In this document: positions 1 through 9,790 of the stretch, in pieces
Position numbering within the stretch: position 1 is the first letter of the stretch
Layout: every line of letters starts with the position of its first letter
Assembly: GCF_040717535.1 (NCBI RefSeq)
Contig: NZ_JBFEFI010000007.1
Span: 62,001-126,000, forward strand
Length of the DNA stretch: 64,000 bases
Reading direction: 5' to 3'
Source of the DNA: Thalassoglobus sp. JC818
GTDB lineage: Bacteria; Planctomycetota; Planctomycetia; Planctomycetales; Planctomycetaceae
Program-made: the position numbers and the translations under genes
Notes under the pieces: model-generated
Told to the model about the DNA's origin: nothing
Seen by the model: only the letters and a program-made list of their open reading frames with translations
Databases searched by the model: none

Positions 1-212
1 GAGAGTGTGTTGACGGGAAGGCGCTCGATTTCTGTAGAATTGAAGGAACTTTTTCGCGATTCATGACGCAGTTATGGATTGATTGGTTGATCCTGCGCAT
101 AATCCGGCTTGGATGGAGAGAAGAATCATTGCCGAGGTGGATTTCATGGTCCAAGATTGAGAGAGCCAGCGGACGAACTTGGTGAACCTCAATCTCGACC
201 AATTGAAATCCT

Positions 213-1706
213 ATGAACGTTGCATCTAACTCGATTCAACTCAACGGAAACACCGGAATGTCAGGTGACAGGAAATCGACGGTGCTCGGGGACTTCCTCC
301 TGAAAAGGAAGCTTGGCAAAGGCGGGATGGGGACTGTTTACCTCGGGCATCAGGTCAGTCTCGATCGTGATTGTGCGGTCAAAGTCTTGTCTAAAGAGTT
401 CGCTCAAAAGCCGGGGTTTGTGGAGCGATTTATCCGGGAAGCTCGAGCGATGGCCCGGATCGATCATCCCAACGTTGTGACGTGCTATGCCGTCGGAGAA
501 GAGAAGGGCTACAACTATGTCGCCATGGAACTCATGGACGGGCAGAGCATGCAGGACTGGGTCGATCAACTCGGTCGATTGAGCGTTCCCGATGCGGTTC
601 TCACCGCTCTTATCTGCGCGGATGCTTTGGAACACGCCCACGAAATGGGCATGATTCATCGTGATGTAAAGCCTGATAACATACTCGTCACGAAAAAGGG
701 TGTTGTTAAAGTCTCAGATCTTGGGCTCGCGAAAGCGGTTGACGATGACGAAGAACTTGGGCTGACACAGAGCGGAACGGGTCTCGGAACACCGCATTAC
801 ATGGCTCCTGAACAAGCCCGGAACGCTAAATACGTCGACCGACGTGTCGATGTCTATGCCCTCGGTGGAACGCTTTATTATCTTTTGACAGGTGAAAACC
901 CATTCACCGGCGATTCGGTCCTTGAACTGATCATGAACAAGGAGAAGGGGCAGTTCACTTCCGCACGGCGACATAATCCGGAGATCCCTGAGCGGCTCGA
1001 TTTAATTATCGACAAGGCATTGGCAGCGAAACGCGAACATCGGTACCAGACCTGTGCGCAAATGATTTCAGACCTCGAATCGCTTGGTCTGGCGGGCGAC
1101 TCGCTTTCGTTCATCGATGAGGCTCAGCGAATCGTTCCGCAGAGAGGGGGAGCAGCTGTATCGACGAGCAAAGTTAGCACACCCAAAGTTCCAAAGCCGT
1201 CGACGAAGAGGACTCCGTCCAGAGCAAGCAGCACCTCGGAGTTTGAAAAGTCTCAGACGATGATCAATCAGTCGGGACAGTGGTACGTCAAACGTATCGG
1301 CTCGGACGGCCGTGTCAAAGTCGGCAAGATGACTGCTCCGCAGATCGTCACAGCTATGAAGACCGACAAGCTGAATGGTAAAACGACAGCTGCCACGAGT
1401 TCAAAAGGCCCATTTTTGCCGCTCGCTCAGTTCCGTGAGTTTGAAGAAGAAGCCAAGCGGATGCTGACGCGACAACTCTCGAAAGAACGAGACAATAATC
1501 TGGCAGCTGAGTATCAGAAGCTCGCGCGTCAGTATGAACGCAGAAAGTTGTGGCGTTCGCTTTGGAAATTGACGAACAGCGCTGTCGGCTTTTTGGGGCT
1601 GCTGTTATGGATCGCACTCATCGCGGGTGTGATCATCGGTTTGTATTACATCATTCCGTGGGCATTCGACGAAGTCGCCTCGCAAGTCGGCGTTCAAGAG
1701 TCTTAG
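213..1706 (+). CDS. Hanks-type Ser/Thr protein kinase with C-terminal membrane anchor
   Basis: 497 aa. A eukaryotic-type kinase domain fills about residues 27-290: the glycine loop GKGGMGTVY at 35-43, the ATP-binding lysine K57 in AVKVL, the catalytic HRDVKPDN at 149-156, DLG at 169-171 in place of DFG, and APE at 198-200. A low-complexity S/T/K/P linker follows. Then comes a short module around residues 355-410 that begins with a WYV motif and resembles a GYF_2/DUF4339 domain. A single membrane helix at about 462-484 ends the protein, so the kinase domain is predicted to be cytoplasmic. No clear ribosome site precedes the ATG; an internal ATG at 258 is an alternative start. Planctomycetes carry many such kinases and the substrate is unknown. 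Family assignment is sure; the C-terminal module is tentative. Confidence 0.93.
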   Translation: MNVASNSIQLNGNTGMSGDRKSTVLGDFLLKRKLGKGGMGTVYLGHQVSLDRDCAVKVLSKEFAQKPGFVERFIREARAMARIDHPNVVTCYAVGEEKGYNYVAMELMDGQSMQDWVDQLGRLSVPDAVLTALICADALEHAHEMGMIHRDVKPDNILVTKKGVVKVSDLGLAKAVDDDEELGLTQSGTGLGTPHYMAPEQARNAKYVDRRVDVYALGGTLYYLLTGENPFTGDSVLELIMNKEKGQFTSARRHNPEIPERLDLIIDKALAAKREHRYQTCAQMISDLESLGLAGDSLSFIDEAQRIVPQRGGAAVSTSKVSTPKVPKPSTKRTPSRASSTSEFEKSQTMINQSGQWYVKRIGSDGRVKVGKMTAPQIVTAMKTDKLNGKTTAATSSKGPFLPLAQFREFEEEAKRMLTRQLSKERDNNLAAEYQKLARQYERRKLWRSLWKLTNSAVGFLGLLLWIALIAGVIIGLYYIIPWAFDEVASQVGVQES

Positions 1707-1739
1707 TCTCTTCTTCAAAGTTATGAATGAGAGAAAACC

Positions 1740-1770
1740 AAGCCCGTCGGCAACACGCCAACGGGCTTGT
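1740..1770 (+). terminator. Hairpin downstream of the kinase gene
   Basis: AAGCCCGT at 1740-1747 pairs with ACGGGCTT at 1761-1768, extended inward by two more G-C pairs after one mismatch. It lies 34 bases after the kinase stop. There is no real T-run after it, so it is a likely transcription end or RNA-stabilising hairpin rather than a textbook terminator. Confidence 0.5.
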
Positions 1771-2290
1771 CTCGCCGGTTTGCGGGCATGCTGGTGGCGA
1801 GTGACGGATGCGACCGTCATGACTTACTTCGTCTGAAAATGGCCTGCTCAATTTGCTCATTGGCCAATCGATTCTGATTGAAGAGAGAGACGGCAGATCT
1901 GCCGAGATTCCACATCGGGCGAGTCACCACCACCGTTGTTTTACCCCACGATTAGAGAGTCATTAGCGGGGATAACGGCGTTCTCGCTTTCGAAATCTCT
2001 GCAAAGTACTCTTGCAAGCTTTGCAACTTTGGTCTCACACAGCCAGTTTTTATGAACACGGCATCGGCGAGTCCTGCCGGTTGGTCCGGTTGCAATTGTC
2101 TGTTCAACGAGGCGAGGAAGCTTGGGCAAACTTTGCGGGGGCCTCAAGCTTTTCGTAATCATTACTTCGCAATGAATTCGTGGTTTGGGCACAGCTTCTG
2201 CCTGAAGAACTTAACACCTGCTACCTGGCGACTTGTATTGTGGAACTCAAAGGGGTTCAGGGACTCAAACCTGGAATTCGAGTAAGAGCT
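1771..2290. other. Intergenic stretch with no gene recognised
   Basis: About 520 bases between the kinase hairpin and the TPR protein. Short open frames on both strands have no credible start signal or protein character. It presumably holds the promoter of the 2291 gene, but no clear -35/-10 pair could be chosen. Confidence 0.5.
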
Positions 2291-4120
2291 ATGACCAATC
2301 AGACACCTATGAGATCGACGATTCTAGCTTTGATGCTTTTGCCCGGAGCGATGGCATTCTCGCGCGAATGCTTCGCTGACGAGGACGCTGTTGCTGCTGA
2401 GGAGCCAGCTGCAGTCACGACGACAGAGACCGCCGCGCCAGTCGAAGCACCGGCTGGGGTTTTGTCGGGCGAGAAAGACGAAATCGCTGAAGCTCTTAAG
2501 AACGAAGAAGCTTTGAAGACCGCTGTGGCCTTGAATTATTGCCGCGCAGCCTTTCATCGCATTCGTAAGAATCCGACAGAAGAAGTGCTGCGTGAAGAGG
2601 AAGCCAAGATCCTCAACAATCTCAATCTGACACGGGTTGAAGATAAAGAAGTCGTCACGCTGTACTCGGCAGTGCTCGATGAAATCTCGCAAATCGGTCT
2701 GACGGAGACGGAAGAAGATCTTGTCAGTTCGCATCACGGTCGATCCGTGCGTCGTCAATTGACCTGGGACGCACTGGCATTCGGAACCGAATTGGCGACT
2801 GCTCAGTTTGGAAGTGCGATTCGCACAGGAGCCAACAGTTGGTGGGACTACCGAAGTAAGGGCTATCAGCGCGATATGGATCTCCTGAAATTGGAGAAGT
2901 CTCGCATTGCTGGTATCTTGAAGCGGTCGAACCAGCTTCTCGACACCTTCTGGGAAATGGCGCGACGAAAAGAAATTCCGGACCGCTGGCTGGTGCGTGG
3001 TGACGATCTCGATCACCTCGAAGAAGCAGCCAATCAGGAAGATGCCGAACGGCGTTTGCGAATCCTGCAGCGGATGAAGTCTTACATGATTGCCTATCCG
3101 CCGTATTGGTATTACCTGAGTCGCACACAGCAGGAGCTCGGACAACTCGACGAAGCTCTCGAGACCTATGACTACCTCGACAAAATCGGTCGCGATCACT
3201 TCCGTAAGGACGATATGCTGGCAACCGCGATGGCGAATTGTGCAGCGATTCAGGATTACCGCGGCGACTCGTCAGCTGTGGTCTATGCGCAGAAATCATT
3301 GAACTACTCGCCGGATGTCTGGGAAGCCAATCTTGTCGCAGCGAGGGTTCTCCAGCGACACGGACAGATCGCGATGGCTGAAGATGCCATCCTGCGAAAT
3401 CTGGACGTTGGACTTGAAGAGCCGCGCAGCCATGTCTTTCTGGCGTCTCTTTACTATTTCGCACGGGAAGAGGAAAAGCTGGCGAAGCTGATTCAGGACC
3501 CTCGCGTCGTGGCACATCTTCCCGCGCCTGTGCTGCTGCGTTGTTCGGCTCTTGTTGGTCCAGACCGAACACCGGAGTTCGTGATGAGAAGCATTCACGC
3601 GTCTCTCGCAGCTTATCCACAGAGTTCGTTCGGTCGAGACCAATTGACGCTCCGCGTCGGTTACGCGTGGCAATTGCATCTCGCCAGCTTTGAAGTTCGG
3701 CAGGGCGGAACCAAACTCGCCGATCCGAGTGTGCAGCCTGGCAACGGTTTTTACGACTTGCGTTTCGCAGAAAACGTCAACTGGGGATCTCCGATTGGAT
3801 CAAATACTCCAGCACCGGAAGTCGAGATTGCTCTCACCTATCCGGATACGACTGTCGTTCGCGTTCAGTTGATCGGTCAGAATCGTACCTTCGGCCGCGG
3901 TGCCGTCGCTGTTTCGAGTCCCACAGCTATGACGATTTCTGCGGTTCAGGTCGGCGATGATCAAATTGCGTTTCGCACTCGTGAAGCTTATCTGGACGAC
4001 CCAGTGACCGTCACAACTGCTCGGCCAGTTTCGATGGAGTCAATCGATGGTGAGCCAAATGCATCCTTCAGAGATGACGCGAGCTACGCTGACAGCAACA
4101 CTGAGGAGAACAGCTACTAG
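2291..4120 (+). CDS. Exported TPR-like protein of unknown function
   Basis: 609 aa from the ATG at 2291. The frame is open further upstream to 2180, but the upstream part is not protein-like and the chosen start gives a signal peptide (hydrophobic ILALMLLPGAMAF core, cleavage near FADEDA). An acidic Ala/Glu/Thr-rich segment follows, then a mainly helical body. Around residues 270-420 lie TPR-like helical pairs, for example a stretch with YYLSRTQQELGQLDEALETY. The C-terminal 150 residues look beta-rich. No enzyme motif is visible, so a periplasmic or surface scaffold is the most that can be said. The stop codon TAG is the first triplet of a dispersed repeat copy (4118 onward). Confidence 0.8.
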   Translation: MTNQTPMRSTILALMLLPGAMAFSRECFADEDAVAAEEPAAVTTTETAAPVEAPAGVLSGEKDEIAEALKNEEALKTAVALNYCRAAFHRIRKNPTEEVLREEEAKILNNLNLTRVEDKEVVTLYSAVLDEISQIGLTETEEDLVSSHHGRSVRRQLTWDALAFGTELATAQFGSAIRTGANSWWDYRSKGYQRDMDLLKLEKSRIAGILKRSNQLLDTFWEMARRKEIPDRWLVRGDDLDHLEEAANQEDAERRLRILQRMKSYMIAYPPYWYYLSRTQQELGQLDEALETYDYLDKIGRDHFRKDDMLATAMANCAAIQDYRGDSSAVVYAQKSLNYSPDVWEANLVAARVLQRHGQIAMAEDAILRNLDVGLEEPRSHVFLASLYYFAREEEKLAKLIQDPRVVAHLPAPVLLRCSALVGPDRTPEFVMRSIHASLAAYPQSSFGRDQLTLRVGYAWQLHLASFEVRQGGTKLADPSVQPGNGFYDLRFAENVNWGSPIGSNTPAPEVEIALTYPDTTVVRVQLIGQNRTFGRGAVAVSSPTAMTISAVQVGDDQIAFRTREAYLDDPVTVTTARPVSMESIDGEPNASFRDDASYADSNTEENSY

Positions 4121-4203
4121 AGCAAGTTGCTCTTTCCTGTGCACTCGTTGGCGCGGTCTCGCTCATTCGCAAGCTCTTCGGACCCTCTTGCTCGAGACTG
4201 AGA
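4118..4203 (+). repeat. Dispersed TAGAGCA element, copy A
   Basis: The conserved core is 4118-4147. It begins TAGAGCAAGTTGCTCT, which contains a palindrome of AGAGCAA and TTGCTCT around one base, and continues TTCCTGTGCACTCG. The same core recurs at 9791, 10036, 17129 (reverse) and 46978. The first three bases are the stop codon of the TPR gene. The part beyond about 4165 is only loosely like the other copies, so the right border is approximate. Confidence 0.75.
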
Positions 4204-4205
4204 AG

Positions 4206-4232
4206 GCGGGATCTGATTGATCCCGCTCTTTT
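4206..4232 (+). terminator. Rho-independent terminator after the TPR gene
   Basis: GCGGGATC (4206-4213) and GATCCCGC (4219-4226) form a perfect 8-bp stem with a 5-base loop, followed at once by TCTTTT. This is a classical intrinsic terminator, 86 bases after the stop codon and just beyond repeat copy A. Confidence 0.85.
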
Positions 4233-4364
4233 GACGCGATGGGCAAATCCCATCCTGGTCGATTGACTCAGCGGGCTGGCTTGGTTTCAATGGCTGTCCG
4301 TCAGTTGACGCAGCCGTCAATTGTGGTCAGGACACGACGCGCCGTCGGAACGCAGGAGAGTGAC

Positions 4365-4736
4365 ATGTTTGGGTTGTTCGGTGGAAAAGACTGGAACATT
4401 ATCGCCGTAATCTTTGAACGGCGTGACTTGTACACAGTCAGCGGACAACGCGTGAAGGGTGGCGGAGCCGTGAAGGCCCGAGACGGCGCCAAGCGACATC
4501 CAAGGACCGTCTACTGGGCTGTCTTCGACCAGAAGGGCAGCTATCTCGAAGGCGGAGAAGGGGCTGGCTCGATCAACATCCCCGGAGATGTGCTTAAGAA
4601 GTTGAAAACGCAACTTGCCAAGAACGGAACGGTTCTCGGGATTCTTAAAGGTCTGGAGACCAAACAGGCGGACAAGTTGGCGAAACCTCTCGTCTGGGCT
4701 GGCTATCCTCCTCGCGAAATGCACGGACAAGATTAA
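4365..4736 (+). CDS. Small conserved-looking hypothetical protein
   Basis: 123 aa. The ATG at 4365 is preceded by AGGAG at a good distance, so it is preferred over an in-frame start at 4239. The protein starts MFGLFGGKDWNIIAV and has a basic, Gly-rich segment around residues 25-45, then alternating beta-like and helical segments. No signal peptide, membrane helix, Cys pair or catalytic motif is seen, and no family is recognised. It stands alone between the terminator at 4206 and def. The good ribosome site and normal codon use support a real gene. Confidence 0.7.
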   Translation: MFGLFGGKDWNIIAVIFERRDLYTVSGQRVKGGGAVKARDGAKRHPRTVYWAVFDQKGSYLEGGEGAGSINIPGDVLKKLKTQLAKNGTVLGILKGLETKQADKLAKPLVWAGYPPREMHGQD

Positions 4737-4926
4737 GCGTTTCGCGGCGTTTCTTTGACTCTCTGGCCTGATATTGCATCGCAAATCTCGTCACGACTGT
4801 GTGAATTGCGCTCTTGAATAAGACGAACCGGAGAATTCCGGACGTGCGCCGCTTGTCGGTTCCACTTCAATCGACAACACTGGTGATTGATTGCCTTATT
4901 CAACACAAAGAAACGCAAAGTCGACC

Positions 4927-5574
4927 ATGGAGATCATTCACTTCCCCCATCCAGCCCTGCGATTCCAGTCCGTCGACGTGCAGCGGATCGACAGTTCGTT
5001 GAGAAAAACAATTCAACGAATGTTCGAGCTGATGTACGAGGCGAATGGAATTGGTCTGGCTGCCAATCAGGTCGGGCTGCCTTTTCGTTTCTTTATTGTC
5101 AATCTCGCTGCGCGTCCTGACGAACCGGATGAAGAGCTCGTTTTCATCAATCCAGTCATCCGAAAACGTCGCGGAAATGTTGTTGGCGAGGAAGGGTGTT
5201 TGAGTCTGCCTGGATTGTTTGGGGACGTCACACGGTCGGAGCAAGTGACCATTGAAGCGTTTGATCTCTCCGGTCAAGGGTTCACGATGGACTTAAGTGA
5301 ACTCCCAGCCCGTGTTGTTCAGCACGAGTCGGACCATCTCGACGGAGTCATGTTCACTGATCGAATGCGAGAAGAAGCAAACAGCGAAGAAGTGGACCTG
5401 ATTCTTCCTAAATTTGAATCGAATTTCCGAGACGCTCAGCAGGCTGGTCATTTCCGCACAGATCAAGAACTTGAAGAGAGCCTCAAAGAGATGGCAGCCA
5501 GTGGAGGCGTTCCCGCAGGATTTGTGGAGACATCCGTCTATCGTCTGACTCCTCCGAAACTGGACTCCGAATAG
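4927..5574 (+). CDS. def: Peptide deformylase
   Basis: 215 aa. It removes the formyl group from the N-terminal methionine of new proteins, in the cytoplasm. All three family motifs are present: GIGLAANQ at 41-48, EGCLS at 89-93 (C91 is a metal ligand) and QHESDHLDG at 132-140, where H133 and H137 bind the metal and E134 is catalytic. The C-terminal 60 residues form an acidic tail longer than the minimal enzyme. The ATG at 4927 gives the usual MEIIHFPHP N-terminus; an earlier TTG in frame is not needed. It is followed nine bases later by the CYTH gene, so the two are probably co-transcribed. Confidence 0.97.
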   Translation: MEIIHFPHPALRFQSVDVQRIDSSLRKTIQRMFELMYEANGIGLAANQVGLPFRFFIVNLAARPDEPDEELVFINPVIRKRRGNVVGEEGCLSLPGLFGDVTRSEQVTIEAFDLSGQGFTMDLSELPARVVQHESDHLDGVMFTDRMREEANSEEVDLILPKFESNFRDAQQAGHFRTDQELEESLKEMAASGGVPAGFVETSVYRLTPPKLDSE

Positions 5575-5582
5575 CAACCAGC

Positions 5583-6044
5583 ATGGGCATCGAAATTGAA
5601 CGCAAGTTTCTGGTTGTCGGAGACTTTCGCACCGGGCGGTCGGTCCCGTTCAAACAAGGCTATCTGTCTCGTGATCCCGCGCGGACTGTGCGAGTGCGTA
5701 TTGCCGGCGATCAGGCTTGGCTGACGGTCAAGTCTTTGACGAACGACACCACTCGGCAGGAATACGAGTACGAAATCCCTGTTGGCGACGCGGAAGAGAT
5801 GTTGGCACTTTGTGATGGGCCGTTAATCGAGAAGTATCGCTGGTTTATCGACTTTGCGGGAATGGTCTGGGAAGTCGACGAGTTTCTGGGGGACAATTCA
5901 GGTCTGATCGTGGCAGAGATCGAACTCGACTCAGACGATCAGCCGTTTGAGAAGCCCCCTTGGCTCGGAGAAGAAGTGACCGGTGATCGCCGCTATCACA
6001 ACTCCAGTCTAGTCAAAACGCCGTTCAAGGACTGGCCTCAGTAA
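5583..6044 (+). CDS. CYTH-domain protein (triphosphate tunnel metalloenzyme family)
   Basis: 153 aa. The N-terminus [11 protein letters not shown] carries the ExExK signature (E4, E6, K8) of the CYTH/triphosphate tunnel fold. Further charged positions fit the tunnel: RVRIAG near 39, a K near 51, the YEYEIP strand, and EVDEF near 99. Short bacterial single-domain members act on inorganic triphosphate or related compounds, but the substrate cannot be read from sequence. The gene starts nine bases after def, suggesting an operon. Confidence 0.9.
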   Translation: MGIEIERKFLVVGDFRTGRSVPFKQGYLSRDPARTVRVRIAGDQAWLTVKSLTNDTTRQEYEYEIPVGDAEEMLALCDGPLIEKYRWFIDFAGMVWEVDEFLGDNSGLIVAEIELDSDDQPFEKPPWLGEEVTGDRRYHNSSLVKTPFKDWPQ

Positions 6045-6156
6045 ATTCCACGGCGTGTTTCTGATCGCTGTCATTGAGTTTTTGAGGGTACTTCCGTTAT
6101 TTTCCGCGTTGGGACTGATTTCAAAGTTATTCATCTTTTGTCAGAGAGAATCGGTA

Positions 6157-6528
6157 ATGCCCGTACGAGGGGTGAGAGGCGCCATTACAGTTGAGACAAA
6201 TTCCAAGGAAGAAATTCTGCAGGCAACGCGGGAACTTCTCGAACAGGTCATCGCGCGAAACGATTTGCAGGACTTCACGGAAATCGTTTCAGCCATCTTC
6301 ACAACGACATCAGATCTGAATGCAGCCTTTCCGGCGGAATCGGCCCGCGAAATCGGAATGGGGGCTGTCCCACTTTTATGTGCTTCGGAAATCAACGTCG
6401 ACGGTGCATTGCCGCGCGTGATTCGAATTCTTCTGCACGTGAATACCGAGAAGAAGCAAGCGGACATGGTTCATGTTTATCTGCGAGAAGCAATGAAGCT
6501 TCGCAAAGACATCACCAGCGCCCAATGA
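6157..6528 (+). CDS. aroH: Monofunctional chorismate mutase, AroH class
   Basis: 123 aa. It converts chorismate to prephenate for phenylalanine and tyrosine synthesis. The sequence begins [10 protein letters not shown] as in Bacillus subtilis AroH, and the known catalytic residues of that enzyme fall at the same numbers: R7, E78, R90 and Y108. The ATG at 6157, with AGAGA upstream, restores the family N-terminus and length; an earlier in-frame start at 6055 would add a non-homologous hydrophobic stretch. It lies 112 bases after the CYTH gene on the same strand. Confidence 0.95.
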   Translation: MPVRGVRGAITVETNSKEEILQATRELLEQVIARNDLQDFTEIVSAIFTTTSDLNAAFPAESAREIGMGAVPLLCASEINVDGALPRVIRILLHVNTEKKQADMVHVYLREAMKLRKDITSAQ

Positions 6529-6543
6529 AGGACCGGAGAGAGT

Positions 6544-6563
6544 TTTCAATCGTTTGATTGAAA
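6544..6563. terminator. Inverted repeat between convergent genes
   Basis: TTTCAATC (6544-6551), loop GTTT, GATTGAAA (6556-6563): a perfect 8-bp stem 15 bases after aroH. It is A/T-rich with no T-run after it, so it is a weak terminator candidate shared by aroH and the oncoming minus-strand gene. Confidence 0.35.
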
Positions 6564-6631
6564 GTGACAGCCCGAACAATTCTTCAACGAAGCAGTAGAG
6601 AACTTTCGGAATTAGTCGGCGGGTGAAAGTG

Positions 6632-8128
6632 TCAGCTCTCAGGAGTTACCTGGCTGGTCTCCGTCCACAGATCAATCTTCGACTGAATACGTTCCGCGTC
6701 GCCAGAGTCCGGGTTCTGTTCCATAGCCCTTTGCAGGGTCTGAATCGCCAGGTCGCGGCGTCCTTCGCTTTCGAGTGTGATGGCCCATTGAATCTGAACG
6801 ACGGGCAATGTCGGTGTGATTTGTCGCGCGTGATTCCATAACGTCACCGGGTTGGCCCAGACGTTGAGATAGTCGAGTGTGCGGAGCGTGTAGAGCCCAC
6901 ACAGCATGACTCCCAATGTCACTGCAATGGCTGGGGTTGGAATTCGACGCGCGAGTGAACTCGATTCAGTGCTGCGGATTTTCATCCAACAAACACCAGC
7001 GACATTGAAGACTCCCACAAAAAACGGGATGAGCGGCAAGTAGAGATAGCGATCGTTCATCAGAGTTGTGATCGGGAACAGGTTCAAGACTGGAAAGAGA
7101 AGGAACAGCCACGTGACGAAGCAGAAGAGCGGAACCGGATTCGAATGACGGGTGCGGAACGTCCAGACTCCGACGCCGACCCAGCCGATGACGGAAAGTG
7201 CAATCCAGTGAGCGATTCCGGTCGTGGCGGGATCGTAAAGAACACAGAGATTCGTCGGGTACAATGACATTCCGACATAACGCCAGAGAATCGTGGCATC
7301 AATCGCGAGAATCCAGAGCTTGCTGGCTCCAATGTGACCACGAACGCCGCCGACAATTGTCGTCTGGGCTGACATCGTCACGAGAATCAAAAGAACCGAA
7401 AAGAACATCGGAACGACTTGTTTCGCGAAGCTCTCCGCGAATGATCTTCGGGCGATCAGAACATCGTAGGCGATGACGATGGGAGGAACGACGACGGCTG
7501 AAGCTTTGCTTAGGAGGCCGAGAATCAGCCAAAGCGTTCCGAATCCTTCATCCCGGGATGTGCGATCGGGGCGAAGCCAGCATATAAAACTGGCGAGCAT
7601 GAACGTTGCGGAAAGAAGTGACTTTCGGGATGAAACCCAAGCGACTGTTTCCACCTGAACGGGGTGTAACGCAAAAATCAGACTGACTGTCCAAGCGAGG
7701 AGTGAGCTTCCGGTCAGGCGTCGCAATAGGGCGTAGGCGAGAATTGCGTTAATGGCATGCAGAGCCAGATTCGTGAGGTGATAACCTCCCGACCACATTC
7801 CCCACAGCGTGTGCTCAATCAAGAACGTAAAGATCGTCAGCGGGGCGAAATTGCGAGCGACCGGTTCCGTCGCGATGCCGTAAAGCCCTTCAAAGCTCCA
7901 TGACTGAATGAGCTCATTGTTGATGATGTACCAGGTGTCATCCCAGTTTAAGAATTCGAATCGGATCACCGGGGAGTAGACAGCGAAAATCCCGCAGAGT
8001 AATCCCAGCACTTCCCAGCGATTAAGTTTCAGCCAGCTCACGAGCGACTGCGTCGCACTGGGAGAATTGGTTGAATCGTTTTTGGAGGGTGTTGACTTAG
8101 TTTGGGCTGGGGTGAGACTCGGTTGCAC
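6632..8128 (-). CDS. Multi-spanning GT-C / TMTC-like membrane protein with C-terminal TPR
   Basis: 498 aa if it starts at the GTG at 8128, which has AGGA eight bases upstream; a TTG at 8164 is the longer alternative. About ten hydrophobic helices. The first loop has NWDDTWYI, the acidic DD motif expected of GT-C glycosyltransferases. HPVQVETVAWVSSRKSLL lies in the central loop, a stretch typical of bacterial TMTC/DUF1736-like proteins. The last 70 residues form one or two TPR-like helical pairs (SEGRRDLAIQTLQRAMEQNP). It may transfer a sugar from a lipid-linked donor to exported proteins; donor and acceptor are unknown. It is downstream of the histidine kinase gene with a 61-base gap. Confidence 0.85.
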   Translation of the reverse strand: MQPSLTPAQTKSTPSKNDSTNSPSATQSLVSWLKLNRWEVLGLLCGIFAVYSPVIRFEFLNWDDTWYIINNELIQSWSFEGLYGIATEPVARNFAPLTIFTFLIEHTLWGMWSGGYHLTNLALHAINAILAYALLRRLTGSSLLAWTVSLIFALHPVQVETVAWVSSRKSLLSATFMLASFICWLRPDRTSRDEGFGTLWLILGLLSKASAVVVPPIVIAYDVLIARRSFAESFAKQVVPMFFSVLLILVTMSAQTTIVGGVRGHIGASKLWILAIDATILWRYVGMSLYPTNLCVLYDPATTGIAHWIALSVIGWVGVGVWTFRTRHSNPVPLFCFVTWLFLLFPVLNLFPITTLMNDRYLYLPLIPFFVGVFNVAGVCWMKIRSTESSSLARRIPTPAIAVTLGVMLCGLYTLRTLDYLNVWANPVTLWNHARQITPTLPVVQIQWAITLESEGRRDLAIQTLQRAMEQNPDSGDAERIQSKIDLWTETSQVTPES

Positions 8129-8225
8129 GAGAACTGTCCTGATGGGGAGTGATCGATCGCGCAACCTTAGCCCGCAAATGATTGATGCCGAAAAGCAACG
8201 AATCGGAAATGGCGACTCAAGACGA

Positions 8226-9668
8226 TCAGTTGACCGTTTCGATCAATTGTGACGATTGTTCGGACACGGGAAGCATGACTCGGATGAGTGTCCCACGACC
8301 GGTCTCGCTCTCGACTTCGATTTCGCCCCCGAAGACACCCATGCAATGTTTCACAATCGCCAGCCCGAGTCCCGTTCCTCCCATCCCCCGAGAACGCGCT
8401 TTGTCGACACGGTAGAAGCGTTCAAAAATTCGGGATTGATGCTCCTGAGGAATTCCGATTCCGTTGTCTTCCACCTCAACGATGGCTCTTCCGTCGTGGC
8501 AGAACCCGCGGACGGTCACTGTCCCCTGATCTGCTGTGTAATTGAGAGCATTGTTGATGAGATTGTCGAAAACGGTGCGAAGTCCTTCTCGATCTGCGAC
8601 GACTGGGATTTCATCCGCAGGAGGATCGTATGTCAGACTGACGTTTCGAGAACGAGCGACAGCCTGGCGAGCGTCGACACAGCTTTCGAGAACTTCGGAG
8701 AGTGAAATCGTCTGCAACTGAAAAGCATCCGCCTGGGATTCGATTCTCGCCAGACGCAGCATGTCGTGAATGAGCGTTTGAAGTCGGCCCGCTTGCTCAA
8801 GAATCCGGTCCACGAACATCCGACTGTTTTCGACGTCTTCCAGACCGCCTTCGATTAGGGTGTCGGCGTATGCCTGAATTGCTGTGAGTGGTGTTTTCAA
8901 CTCGTGGGAGACATTGGAGACGAATTCGCGACGCATTTTTTCGAGACGGCGAAGCTCCGTAACATCGTGGAGCACGATGAGAAGTCCCTGGCCGTCGTTG
9001 ACTTCGATCGGAACAGCACTGATTCCGATGATGCTTTTCGTGCGAGGGTGTTCGAATTCGTTGCGGACAATGCCTTCGCTTTCGAATGCAATCTCGATGG
9101 TCGATTGCAAATCGGCGTTGCGGACAACTTCCCACAGGTTTCGACCTTCGATTGCCTTCCAGTCGCGGTCAAGGAGCTTTCCTGCTGACGAGTTTCCAAA
9201 CGCGACCTTTCCGTCACAATCGATGAGCAAAACTCCTTCCGACATCGCTTGGAGAATAGACTGGTATCTGGCATCGCTCTTGCCAAGTTGAGCGTTTTTC
9301 TGGTGGAGCGAATTCGTCAGCTCGATGACTTCATCACTCAACTTCTGAAAGAGTGAAACTGTGGGCGATAGTGAGCCTGCGTTGAGGCTGGCCTGTGAAG
9401 CGGATGACTTGATCGAGTCTGTCGAAGTTGAGTTAGCCTGAAGGTTTCGCAGACCTTGTGAAAGTCGGCGGAATTCGGTTTCGAGTTCTTGTTGTTGTTT
9501 GCGTTCTGTTCGAACGAGGAGCCAGGCGGACAACGTGGACAACAGAATTGCTGTGGCAATCGTACCAATGGCAATTACGGAAGAGGCCAGCGCAGCGACG
9601 ATCATCACTCCTACAGCAGGAAGAGCGACGAAAAGGAATACGCGCAGAATGTCGGACATTTTTTGCAT
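8226..9668 (-). CDS. PhoR-like sensor histidine kinase
   Basis: 480 aa from the ATG at 9668, which has AGAAGGA upstream; a TTG six codons earlier is less likely. Two N-terminal membrane helices with almost no periplasmic loop, then a helical linker and a PAS domain (about residues 130-240). The HisKA box follows, with the phospho-acceptor His of NVSHELKTPLTA at about residue 255. The ATPase domain has an N box (NLINNALNYT), a G1 box (VEDNGIGIP), an F box (IFERFYRVDKARSR) and a G2 box (GGTGLGLAIVKH). The lack of a sensor loop suggests intramembrane or cytoplasmic sensing through PAS. No response-regulator gene is in the window, so its partner is unknown. Confidence 0.95.
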   Translation of the reverse strand: MQKMSDILRVFLFVALPAVGVMIVAALASSVIAIGTIATAILLSTLSAWLLVRTERKQQQELETEFRRLSQGLRNLQANSTSTDSIKSSASQASLNAGSLSPTVSLFQKLSDEVIELTNSLHQKNAQLGKSDARYQSILQAMSEGVLLIDCDGKVAFGNSSAGKLLDRDWKAIEGRNLWEVVRNADLQSTIEIAFESEGIVRNEFEHPRTKSIIGISAVPIEVNDGQGLLIVLHDVTELRRLEKMRREFVSNVSHELKTPLTAIQAYADTLIEGGLEDVENSRMFVDRILEQAGRLQTLIHDMLRLARIESQADAFQLQTISLSEVLESCVDARQAVARSRNVSLTYDPPADEIPVVADREGLRTVFDNLINNALNYTADQGTVTVRGFCHDGRAIVEVEDNGIGIPQEHQSRIFERFYRVDKARSRGMGGTGLGLAIVKHCMGVFGGEIEVESETGRGTLIRVMLPVSEQSSQLIETVN

Positions 9669-9790
9669 CTCGATCCTTCTCCGCAAACAATACCAGCCAC
9701 GGCATTCTTGCGTGGCACTCGCCTGAAGTCATGTCTTGCGTTGAAAGCTGTTTGATTTTGCAAATCGCTTTCAACACGTCCTTGAAATGC

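Noticed and set aside
2324-3620. Long open frames on the minus strand opposite the exported TPR gene (291 and 298 codons)
   Set aside because: They are the antisense of a gene with a signal peptide and terminator; their translations are rich in Arg, Pro and Ser, lack motifs and have no ribosome site.
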